Under the pieces are notes generated by a model. That model made no database searches. It worked only from the letters and a program-made list of their open reading frames with translations, and was not told the origin of the DNA. From the NCBI RefSeq assembly GCF_964253085.1, contig NZ_CAXUQH020000001.1, positions 6,324,001 to 6,388,000 on the forward strand: a stretch of DNA of 64,000 nt. The letters are read 5' to 3'. Positions within the stretch are counted from its first letter, which is position 1. Every line of letters starts with the position of its first letter. This DNA comes from Paenibacillus_E sp964253085 (GTDB lineage Bacteria > Bacillota > Bacilli > Paenibacillales > NBRC-103111). Of the stretch, positions 54,360 through 62,324 are shown piece by piece. A program made the position numbers and the translations under genes.

Positions 54360-56135
54360 ATGTCAATGGAAACTAGTAATGAAAAGGTCGCTTCTTCAAC
54401 ATCCGCTTTTCCGGGAAGCAAAAAAGTTTATGTCGAGGGCTCACGAAAGGACATCAGGGTCCCCATGCGTGAAATCAAATTGAGTCCTACTACTGGGGCT
54501 TACGGAGAGCAGGAAAACGCCCCTGTTCGTGTGTACGATACGAGTGGTGCTTATACAGATGAGGAAATCCAAACCGATATTCGTGCAGGTATTGCGCCTA
54601 ATCGTTTGAATTGGATTGTAGAACGCGGCGATGTTGAAATATATGAAGGAAGAACGATTAAACCGGAAGATAACGGATATACCAAGGAAGAGAACGTTAC
54701 CGAAGTTTTTCCAGGCTTACATCGTCACCCGATGAGAGCGAAAACAGGTCGTAACGTAACCCAGATGCATTATGCACGTCAAGGTATCATCACGTCCGAA
54801 ATGGAATATATCGCGATTCGCGAAAATGTATCTCCGGAATTTGTGAAAGACGAAGTCGCTCGTGGTAGAGCGATTATCCCCGCCAATATTAATCACCCTG
54901 AAAGTGAGCCTATGATTATTGGACGAAACTTTCTTGTTAAGATCAACGCGAATATTGGGAATTCAGCTGTATCGTCTTCCATTGAAGAAGAAGTGGAAAA
55001 AATGAGATGGGCTACTCGCTGGGGCGCTGATAATATTATGGATCTCTCAACGGGTAAAAACATTCATACCACCCGGGAATGGATTATTCGTAATTCCCCT
55101 GTTCCTATTGGTACCGTACCTATTTATCAAGCACTAGAGAAAGTGAATGGAAAAGCAGAAGATTTGACGTGGGAAGTGTACCGTGACACGCTAATTGAAC
55201 AAGCTGAGCAAGGTGTCGATTACTTTACGATTCATGCTGGTGTTCTGCTGCGTTATGTTCCTCTTACGGCCAAACGAGTGACAGGTATTGTTTCACGAGG
55301 CGGCTCCATCATGGCAGCCTGGTGTCTCGCCCACCATCAGGAAAACTTTCTGTATACCCATTTTGAAGAGATTTGTGAAATCATGAAAACCTATGATGTA
55401 TCCTTTTCATTAGGAGACGGTTTACGCCCAGGATCCATTGCAGATGCGAATGATGAAGCCCAGTTTGCAGAACTAGAAACATTAGGTGAACTCACCAAAA
55501 TCGCTTGGAAACATGATGTACAAGTCATGGTAGAAGGTCCTGGTCACGTACCCATGCATTTAATCAAAGAAAATATGGATAAACAACTTGAAATCTGTGA
55601 CGAAGCTCCATTTTACACATTAGGACCCTTGACTACGGATATTGCGCCAGGCTATGACCATATCACTTCTGCCATTGGAGCAGCGATGATTGGCTGGTTT
55701 GGCACTGCCATGCTCTGTTATGTAACGCCCAAAGAGCATTTGGGCTTGCCCAATAAAAACGACGTTCGTGAAGGGGTTATCACTTATAAAATTGCTGCTC
55801 ATGCCGCTGATTTAGCCAAAGGACACAAAGGTGCCATGGACCGCGATAATGCATTATCCAAGGCACGTTTTGAATTCCGCTGGCATGATCAATTCAACTT
55901 ATCCTTGGATCCAGAAAGAGCCATTGAATACCATGATGAGACACTTCCTGCAGAAGGTGCCAAGGTCGCTCATTTTTGTTCGATGTGCGGTCCTAAATTC
56001 TGCTCCATGCGAATTTCCCAAGATATCCGAGACTTCGCTAAACAACAAGGCCTTGAGGAAGCTCAAGCCATTGAAAAAGGGATGAGTGAAAAGTCAGAGG
56101 AGTTTAAGAAAGCGGGCCACGCCCTATATACGTAA
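54360..56135 (+). CDS. thiC: Phosphomethylpyrimidine synthase ThiC
   Basis: 591 aa. A radical-SAM enzyme that rearranges aminoimidazole ribotide to HMP-phosphate in thiamine biosynthesis. The C-terminal 4Fe-4S motif CSMCGPKFCSM (CxxCxxxxC), the HYARQGIITSEMEYIA segment and VEGPGHVPMH are diagnostic. The ATG follows TTAGGAGGCAAGGTAA. It is monocistronic and regulated by the TPP riboswitch upstream. No other thiamine gene is in the window. Confidence 0.97.
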   Translation: MSMETSNEKVASSTSAFPGSKKVYVEGSRKDIRVPMREIKLSPTTGAYGEQENAPVRVYDTSGAYTDEEIQTDIRAGIAPNRLNWIVERGDVEIYEGRTIKPEDNGYTKEENVTEVFPGLHRHPMRAKTGRNVTQMHYARQGIITSEMEYIAIRENVSPEFVKDEVARGRAIIPANINHPESEPMIIGRNFLVKINANIGNSAVSSSIEEEVEKMRWATRWGADNIMDLSTGKNIHTTREWIIRNSPVPIGTVPIYQALEKVNGKAEDLTWEVYRDTLIEQAEQGVDYFTIHAGVLLRYVPLTAKRVTGIVSRGGSIMAAWCLAHHQENFLYTHFEEICEIMKTYDVSFSLGDGLRPGSIADANDEAQFAELETLGELTKIAWKHDVQVMVEGPGHVPMHLIKENMDKQLEICDEAPFYTLGPLTTDIAPGYDHITSAIGAAMIGWFGTAMLCYVTPKEHLGLPNKNDVREGVITYKIAAHAADLAKGHKGAMDRDNALSKARFEFRWHDQFNLSLDPERAIEYHDETLPAEGAKVAHFCSMCGPKFCSMRISQDIRDFAKQQGLEEAQAIEKGMSEKSEEFKKAGHALYT

Positions 56136-56150
56136 GTAATGGCATAGAAA

Positions 56151-56180
56151 AAAAAGGGTTGCTGCGGCAACCCTTTTACT
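56151..56180. terminator. Bidirectional terminator between thiC and bioC
   Basis: AAAAGGGTTGC pairs with GCAACCCTTTT around a short loop, with A and T runs on either side. The two convergent genes share it. Confidence 0.88.
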
Positions 56181-56183
56181 TTT

Positions 56184-57053
56184 CTAACCTTCAGCCGACG
56201 CTCGGATCATAAGAAGATCGTAACTAGCAACGACGCCTCCCTGTATGCCGAACTTATCCTCGTATTCCTGGTACATCTTGGCGAACAGGCGTCGCGTGCT
56301 GATGCCATGCAAAGCAACAGCTTCTGATGTGCTAGCTCCCATTCCTTTTACCGAAAAGAGGAAATCTCTTACGGAAGCATACGTTTCCTTTCGAACCTCA
56401 CGCTCAAATTGGATATTTGAAAATCCAGCCTCCTTAAGCCACTCCTTCCACTGATCAGTCGATTGAAAGGATAAGCCATGCCTCTGCGGCTCCATGCCGC
56501 TAGCTCGATAAACTTCATGAAATGACTTGTGCAGTTCATGGAACGTATCAGGTCCGAAGGTAGTGAACACCAGCATACCTCCAGGACGTAGCAGCCGTCG
56601 AAGATGGCCTAGCGTTGACCCTTGATTGCTCAGCCATTGAAAACAGGCGTTAGAAACGATGAGATCAAATGAGTTCGAAGGAGCATCTAGCGCCCACACC
56701 TCAACATCAGCATGAAGAAATTGCAAGCGAGCCGATAGGCTTTTGTAGGACTCCGAATCGTTTACCGCACTAGAAAGGACTCGCTGTTCAGCCGCTTTGA
56801 TCATCTCAGGTGCGATATCAAGTGCAGTAATAGATACAGAGGATAACTCCTTCAGCAAAATTTCAGTCAGAGCACCCGTGCCGCAGCCGATCTCAAGTAG
56901 GTTGAGTCCGTCTGCGTCACGATCGCCCACCCATCCTGTGAGTGACTGAGCAAGCCGGTCTGCCATACTACGCTGCACACGAGAATGACGGTCATACGAA
57001 CCTGACGAACTACGGTTAAATTGACGCTGAATCGCAGTTATCCTAGTGCTCAT
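56184..57053 (-). CDS. bioC: Malonyl-ACP O-methyltransferase BioC
   Basis: 289 aa. A SAM-dependent methyltransferase with motif LLEIGCGTGALTEILLKEL (about 49-67), the IVSNACFQWL segment and FTTFGPDTFHELH, typical of BioC. It methylates malonyl-ACP so that fatty-acid synthesis can build the pimeloyl chain of biotin. The ATG follows GAGGAGATGGTGGC and overlaps the bioH end by 11 nt. It is the last gene of the operon. Confidence 0.92.
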   Translation of the reverse strand: MSTRITAIQRQFNRSSSGSYDRHSRVQRSMADRLAQSLTGWVGDRDADGLNLLEIGCGTGALTEILLKELSSVSITALDIAPEMIKAAEQRVLSSAVNDSESYKSLSARLQFLHADVEVWALDAPSNSFDLIVSNACFQWLSNQGSTLGHLRRLLRPGGMLVFTTFGPDTFHELHKSFHEVYRASGMEPQRHGLSFQSTDQWKEWLKEAGFSNIQFEREVRKETYASVRDFLFSVKGMGASTSEAVALHGISTRRLFAKMYQEYEDKFGIQGGVVASYDLLMIRASAEG

Positions 57054-57831
57054 GCCACCATCTCCTCAGTGTATCAACTGTGGCCGCTTCCCTATCCAAA
57101 AACGGTACATGCCCACAATAAGGAATGGTAAGTAACTCTGCTTGAGGCAATCCTGCAACAAGCTCTAACGCAGCGTTGTAAGGACAAATCTTATCCTCAG
57201 TGCCGTGAACAACAAGAACGGGACAATCGATCATCGGCAACTTAGACAAGACTTCCTCACTTCGTAAAATCTGGAGGCCCGAGATGAGTCCCGCTGTTGT
57301 CCAGCACCCGGAATACGGGAGATTCCTCCCGTGACCCGTTCCTATTTTAGCTTCCGTAAATAGGTTCTGTCGAAATTTGGTTTCAACGTCTTGCGGGTTC
57401 TGCTTGAGCTCGATAATCATCTGTCTAATGGCAGCAACGGACCATCCGAGGCCCGTCTCTTCCTTTGTCCTGGTGAAACGAGCATTTGCCGCAAACAACA
57501 CAAGCCCATCCCCGTAGCCTTTGGCCGCTAATCTCAGTGCCAATAGTCCGCCGAGCGACCATCCGCAGATCAGAAGCCTGCTACGATCCTCCTTCGTTTG
57601 AGGAGCTAATCCATTCAAAGACAGGATATTCTCGGCGGCCGTTTCAGTCAGGAGCAGCATTTCCTCAGGAGAACCAGCCTCACTGTAATCGACTGAAATA
57701 TGATGAAAATCTGGCAATAACTCACGCATGGGATCAAATATCTCATCGGACATGCTCCAGCCTGTCAGCCACATGATGGTGGTACTTCTCACTTTCGGAG
57801 TCTTTACTTCGTGAATCTCTGATGTCATCAT
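57043..57831 (-). CDS. bioH: Pimeloyl-ACP methyl ester esterase (BioH-type alpha/beta hydrolase)
   Basis: 262 aa alpha/beta hydrolase. The nucleophile elbow LLICGWSLGGLLAL holds the Ser, VVHGTEDKICP the Asp and YCGHVPF the His. It is placed between bioF and bioC; by context it removes the methyl group that BioC adds, ending chain elongation at pimeloyl-ACP. Several unrelated hydrolases (BioH, BioG, BioJ, BioK, BioV) fill this role, so the name is by function rather than strict orthology. The ATG follows TAGGAGTGATTTAGCT, two bases after the bioF stop. Confidence 0.82.
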   Translation of the reverse strand: MMTSEIHEVKTPKVRSTTIMWLTGWSMSDEIFDPMRELLPDFHHISVDYSEAGSPEEMLLLTETAAENILSLNGLAPQTKEDRSRLLICGWSLGGLLALRLAAKGYGDGLVLFAANARFTRTKEETGLGWSVAAIRQMIIELKQNPQDVETKFRQNLFTEAKIGTGHGRNLPYSGCWTTAGLISGLQILRSEEVLSKLPMIDCPVLVVHGTEDKICPYNAALELVAGLPQAELLTIPYCGHVPFLDREAATVDTLRRWWHEH

Positions 57832-57833
57832 AG

Positions 57834-59015
57834 CTAAATCACTCCTAGTCGTAGTCCAATGTTACGAATTCGTACAGCAGCATCTCTCAGTTCATTTTCC
57901 GTGTGAGCCGCCGACAAGGAAAAGCGAATACGAGAAGTGCCATCAGGGACCGTCGGTGGACGTATGGCTACTGCTGCGATACCTTCATCTTCAAGAGCAC
58001 TGCTGAAGCGTAAGGTCATATCGTTATCGCCGATGATCAGGGGCACAATCGGAGAGTTACCCACACCGATTGTGAAACCAGATGACCCCAGCAAGGACCG
58101 AAATAAAATGCATAACGCGAATAGCTTTTCTCGCCTCCAGGGCTCGCCCTGTACCACAACTAATGCCTCTGAAACACCAGCTACAATAGAGGGAGGTAAA
58201 GCAGTCGAGTAGATGAGTGGCCCCGCTTTGTTCACCAGCCATCGAATGAGCGTACGACTGCCGCAGATATATGCGCCGTAGACACCGAACGATTTGCTGA
58301 ACGTCCCCAAATGAATATCCACATCATCCTGGACTGCAAGCTCATGGCATAAGCCCTCTCCACGCTTCCCGTAAATCCCACCACTGTGCGCCTCATCTAC
58401 CATCAGCATGGCTCCGAACTCGCGTTTGAGCGCGACCAATTCACGCAATGGCGCCTGATCGCCATCCATCGAGAAGACAGCGTCTGTTACGATCAGCTTT
58501 CGTCGTTTATCTCGGTACTTATTCAATAACACTCGCAAATGTGCCATATCATTATGCCGGTACCGAGCGTGCTCCGCTCGACTCAGAATAATACCATCTG
58601 CAATGCTTGCATGATTCCATTGATCGCTGAAAACAACATCGCCTCTGCCAACTAACGCTGCAATAACACCGGAATTAGCCATATAGCCGTTTGCAAAAAC
58701 AAGTGCTGCTTCACATTTCTGCCAATAGGCTAACTCTTCTTCAAGACGATCATACGGGGGCCGATTGCCCGTCACAAGCCTTGAAGCACCTGAACCTGCT
58801 CCTTCTGTGAGCAGCTTCTCGCGCATCACTTCAATAATGGCAGGATGCTTCGCAAGTCCCAGATAATCATTGGAGGACAAGTTGAGCAGCCTTCGTTCCC
58901 CACGCAATGTGTAGCCTGGAGCTTCACATACAGGACTACATGTACGCAAGGAGCGCTCCAAAGAGGCGTCTGCCAGTAACTCAAGTTCTTTTTCTATCCA
59001 ATCCATGGTTGTCAC
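57834..59015 (-). CDS. bioF: 8-amino-7-oxononanoate synthase
   Basis: 393 aa, fold-type I PLP enzyme of the alpha-oxoamine synthase group. It condenses pimeloyl-ACP with alanine. Seen: LNLSSNDYLGLAKHP, SGASRLVTGN, MVDEAHSGGIYG and the PLP Lys in GTFSKSFGVYGAY. The start may be GTG at 59015 or ATG nine bases later; AAGG lies upstream of both. It begins 4 nt after the bioB stop. Confidence 0.95.
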   Translation of the reverse strand: MTTMDWIEKELELLADASLERSLRTCSPVCEAPGYTLRGERRLLNLSSNDYLGLAKHPAIIEVMREKLLTEGAGSGASRLVTGNRPPYDRLEEELAYWQKCEAALVFANGYMANSGVIAALVGRGDVVFSDQWNHASIADGIILSRAEHARYRHNDMAHLRVLLNKYRDKRRKLIVTDAVFSMDGDQAPLRELVALKREFGAMLMVDEAHSGGIYGKRGEGLCHELAVQDDVDIHLGTFSKSFGVYGAYICGSRTLIRWLVNKAGPLIYSTALPPSIVAGVSEALVVVQGEPWRREKLFALCILFRSLLGSSGFTIGVGNSPIVPLIIGDNDMTLRFSSALEDEGIAAVAIRPPTVPDGTSRIRFSLSAAHTENELRDAAVRIRNIGLRLGVI

Positions 59016-59019
59016 AACC

Positions 59020-60018
59020 TTAAAGGGCGTTTAATTCAATTTCAAATCCCAAATCTTCAATAATTTGATGATCAGCCGAAACGTCTTGGCCTGCTGTTGT
59101 TAAATAGTCACCTACAAAGAGTGAATTTGCAGCGTACAGCGACAGAGGCTGTAGGGAACGAAGGTTGACCTCGCGCCCACCCGCTACGCGGATTTCTTTG
59201 GATGGACAAATGAAACGGAACAGGGCCAGTACCTTCAACGCTTTCATCGAAGGCGTGCGGCCTGCGTGTTCTAGCGGAGTTCCCGGAATCGCATTCAGGA
59301 AATTAATCGGAATCGAATCCACATCGAGTTCGCGTAATGCATAAGCCATTTCAACAATCTCTTGATCGCTCTCACCCATACCGATAATGACACCGGAACA
59401 GGGGGACATGCCTTGAGTCTTTACTTTATCCACGGTTTCAACCCGTTGGTCATAAGTATGCGTCGTGGTGATGGATGCGTAATTGGCTTTACTGGTGTTC
59501 AAGTTATGGTTGTAGCGATGCACGCCCGCTTCTGCAAGACGTTCAGCTTGATCGCCCTTCAGAATACCCAGACATGCGCAAATTTTGAGCGGCATCATTT
59601 CACGAATCTCTTTAACTGCGTCTACGACTTGATCTAATTCCTTGTCTGTAGGGCCTTTCCCAGCTGCTACGATGCAATAGGTTCCAGCTTTGCGTACCAA
59701 CGCTTCACGCGCCCCGGCAAGCAATGTATCTTTATCAAGCAGGGTGTACTTGGCAACCGGCGCCGTCGAAACAATGGATTGCGAGCAGTAGCCGCAGTCC
59801 TCGGGACAAAGGCCGCTTTTGGCATTGATGATCATGTTTAGCTTCACTTTTTTACCATAAAAATGTTTTCTCACTTGAAAGGCAGCCTGCAGCAGAAGCA
59901 GCACCTCATCATTGTCGGCTTCAAGTACAGCGAGCCCTTCTTCTAGGGTTATACACTCCCCATGTAACGCTTTTTGAGCTATTGATTGCCATTTCAAATC
60001 AACAGTAATTGTTTTCAT
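59020..60018 (-). CDS. bioB: Biotin synthase
   Basis: 332 aa radical-SAM enzyme that inserts sulfur into dethiobiotin. The cluster motif GLCPEDCGYCSQS (CxxxCxxC) and the NHNLNTSKANY and VAGGREVNLRSLQP segments are present. The start was set at ATG 60018, overlapping the bioD stop (ATGA) with AGGGGGATT upstream; the longer frame to 60087 runs inside bioD. Confidence 0.96.
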   Translation of the reverse strand: MKTITVDLKWQSIAQKALHGECITLEEGLAVLEADNDEVLLLLQAAFQVRKHFYGKKVKLNMIINAKSGLCPEDCGYCSQSIVSTAPVAKYTLLDKDTLLAGAREALVRKAGTYCIVAAGKGPTDKELDQVVDAVKEIREMMPLKICACLGILKGDQAERLAEAGVHRYNHNLNTSKANYASITTTHTYDQRVETVDKVKTQGMSPCSGVIIGMGESDQEIVEMAYALRELDVDSIPINFLNAIPGTPLEHAGRTPSMKALKVLALFRFICPSKEIRVAGGREVNLRSLQPLSLYAANSLFVGDYLTTAGQDVSADHQIIEDLGFEIELNAL

Positions 60019-60758
60019 TTCAATAATCCCCCTAATGCCTGTCTGATTGGCCCCAATTGTATGGTTTGGCGAACGGTATGTATCCACATTTCTGAATTGA
60101 AATCGGCGTGCAAGCGGGGAAACCTACCCAGGACCTTAAGACCACTGTACTGTTCGATTAACTCCGCATTGGTAGCTATGCTCGGGTCTTCAGTCGGCTC
60201 GGTCCATTCGCCGTCATTCATGATAATGCCTGTAATTGGAACTCCGCGACTCTTCAGGAATGACACAGTCAGGAGCGTGTGGTTAATCGTACCGAGGCTG
60301 GAACGGGCTATAATCAGCGCAGGGATCCGAAGCTCTGAGATCAAGTCCACCACCATAAGGTCGTCGTTGGTAAGCGGTACAGCGACACCGCCTGCACCTT
60401 CGATGAGCAGCGTGTCGTAACGTTTCGTAAGGGGTATCCCTGCTGCAATCAGCTCCTTGAGCGTAAGGGCCACACCCGCTTGTTTAGCGGCTAGCAGCGG
60501 CGTAAGCGGAGCTTCGAATGTAAATGGCGCCACAGCCTCTGGTCGCTCATCGATTCCCGTAATCTGCAGCAACCTCTCGCTATCTGTCAATCCGATGCCC
60601 AGCCGTGCACCGGATTGAACAGGCTTCCAGACACCCACATTCAGCCCTTCAGCGCGAAGAGCAGTGGTAATAGCCGCAGTGACAATTGTCTTCCCGACAC
60701 TAGTGTCTGTCCCTGTCACAAATAAACCTCGTATGGATTCATCTCTCACTCTGCTCAT
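60015..60758 (-). CDS. bioD: Dethiobiotin synthetase
   Basis: 247 aa, P-loop ATPase. Walker-A-like GTDTSVGKTIVTAAI (about 16-30), KPVQSG with the active-site Lys and LIEGAGGVAVPL are diagnostic. It closes the ureido ring of dethiobiotin using CO2 and ATP. Its ATG overlaps the bioA stop by 4 nt. Confidence 0.95.
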   Translation of the reverse strand: MSRVRDESIRGLFVTGTDTSVGKTIVTAAITTALRAEGLNVGVWKPVQSGARLGIGLTDSERLLQITGIDERPEAVAPFTFEAPLTPLLAAKQAGVALTLKELIAAGIPLTKRYDTLLIEGAGGVAVPLTNDDLMVVDLISELRIPALIIARSSLGTINHTLLTVSFLKSRGVPITGIIMNDGEWTEPTEDPSIATNAELIEQYSGLKVLGRFPRLHADFNSEMWIHTVRQTIQLGPIRQALGGLLK

Positions 60759-62119
60759 GTCATGGAACCGCCTTCTGTAACGCTAATGATGGATTCTATT
60801 AAAATATCAGTCATAGCATCAAGCTCAGCTTCATTACTAGCAAGCGGAGGGATAAAAACAATCACATTACCAAGCGGTCTTGTTAGCATTCCTAGTTCTC
60901 TTGCACGCAGACTTGTGCGTATGCCGATTCGTTCTGACCATTCATACGGCTCGCGTGAAGCCTTATCGCGTACAAGCTCGATTCCGATCATCAGTCCCTT
61001 CTGCCTGATTTCACCGACGTGCGGTCGAGCCTTCAGCGCTGCGAGCTTACGCTCGACAAATGCTGCCTTTGCTCTTACACCTTCAACCATGTTGCGCTCC
61101 TCCATCAGCTTCAAACTAGCTAAAGCAACAGCACACCCAAGCGGGTTGCCCGTGTAAGAATGACCGTGAAAAAATGTCTTCTGCTCTTGGTAATCCGCAT
61201 AAAATGCCTTGTAGATCTCATCTGTCGCAAGTGTTGCAGCCACTGGCAAATAGCCGCCTGTAAGCCCCTTCCCTATCACCATCAAGTCAGGTGTAACCTC
61301 TTCAAGATCACAAGCGAACATGGCACCCGTCCGACCGAAGCCAGTCGCCACCTCGTCAGCGATAAACAGTACGTCGTGTTTCCGGCATAGCAATGACATT
61401 TCGCGCAGACAGCCCGGCGGCATGACAACGATGCCTCCTGCCCCTTGCACAATGGGCTCCACAATGAGCGCCGCAATCTCATCCGCCTTCGTCTCAAGCA
61501 ATTTACGAAGAGTAGTTAACGTAGCTTCCAGTACCTTCTTCTCATCGCCATCATGGCGATAAGCGTAGGGATATGGAATGATGTGAGAAGGAAATAACAC
61601 GGGGCGGAACACCTCATGATAGAGAGGAATTGCCCCAACACTTACCGCACCAATGGTATCTCCGTGGTACGCTTGATTCATCGTGATAAACCTCGTTTTA
61701 CACCGCGTTCCCTGGTTATACCAGTATTGAAATGCCATTTTGATCGCGATCTCGACAGCAGTCGCTCCTGAATCAGAGTAGAACACTTTGTTTAACCCTT
61801 TCGGCGAAATCCCCACCAACTTCTCTGCAAGCTCGATCGCTGGTATATTGGCCATTCCGAGCAGAGTGGAATGGGCGACGCGACCCAACTGATCAGTAAT
61901 CGCTTGATTTAACTCAGGTACGTTGTGTCCATGTACGTTAAGCCAAACAGAGGAAAAACCGTCAAAATAAGCTCGGCCATGGACATCATACAGCCTTATG
62001 CCTTCGCCACGTTCAATAATGAGAGGATCAGCGTTATTGTAGTCTTTCATTTGAGTAAAAGGATGCCATAAGTGATCCTTATTCAAGGTAGCAAGCCGTT
62101 CATAATCCGTTAACATCAT
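60755..62119 (-). CDS. bioA: Adenosylmethionine-8-amino-7-oxononanoate aminotransferase
   Basis: 454 aa, class III PLP aminotransferase. It makes 7,8-diaminopelargonic acid. LWHPFTQMKDY at the N-terminus, DEVATGFGRTGAMFA and the PLP Lys in VIGKGLTGGYLPVA are seen. It is the first gene of bioADBFHC, starting at ATG 62119 with GGATGGTGATAC upstream. The BirA operator lies immediately before it. Confidence 0.95.
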   Translation of the reverse strand: MMLTDYERLATLNKDHLWHPFTQMKDYNNADPLIIERGEGIRLYDVHGRAYFDGFSSVWLNVHGHNVPELNQAITDQLGRVAHSTLLGMANIPAIELAEKLVGISPKGLNKVFYSDSGATAVEIAIKMAFQYWYNQGTRCKTRFITMNQAYHGDTIGAVSVGAIPLYHEVFRPVLFPSHIIPYPYAYRHDGDEKKVLEATLTTLRKLLETKADEIAALIVEPIVQGAGGIVVMPPGCLREMSLLCRKHDVLFIADEVATGFGRTGAMFACDLEEVTPDLMVIGKGLTGGYLPVAATLATDEIYKAFYADYQEQKTFFHGHSYTGNPLGCAVALASLKLMEERNMVEGVRAKAAFVERKLAALKARPHVGEIRQKGLMIGIELVRDKASREPYEWSERIGIRTSLRARELGMLTRPLGNVIVFIPPLASNEAELDAMTDILIESIISVTEGGSMT

Positions 62120-62140
62120 GTATCACCATCCGTAATTCAT

Positions 62141-62182
62141 TTGATTGTCAACCAAAATAAACTATTTTCGGTTGACAATCAA
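62141..62182 (-). promoter_or_regulatory. BirA operator of the biotin operon
   Basis: A perfect inverted repeat with 13-nt arms (TTGATTGTCAACC and GGTTGACAATCAA) separated by 16 nt. The core TTGTCAACC-N16-GGTTGACAA corresponds to the Bacillus BirA site TTGTTAACC-N-GGTTAACAA. It is placed 22 nt before bioA, so biotinyl-AMP-loaded BirA should block transcription. Confidence 0.93.
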
Positions 62183-62254
62183 TCGTGGCAATTTTAACAA
62201 ACGGGGAGAATCCTGTAAAGAAAATTTTACAAGTAAGCATGAAAAGCTGAAAAC

Positions 62255-62303
62255 CAAAAACCCCTGCAGGAGAAGCATAAGCTTCTCTTCCACAGGGGCT
62301 CTT
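62255..62303 (-). terminator. Terminator of the glycoside hydrolase gene
   Basis: CCCCTGCAGGAGAAGC pairs with GCTTCTCTTCCACAGGGG around ATAA (one mismatched stretch). On the minus strand TTTTTGGTTTT follows. It lies just past the stop codon at 62325. Confidence 0.85.
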
Positions 62304-62324
62304 CTATATTTCATTCAGCTGCTA

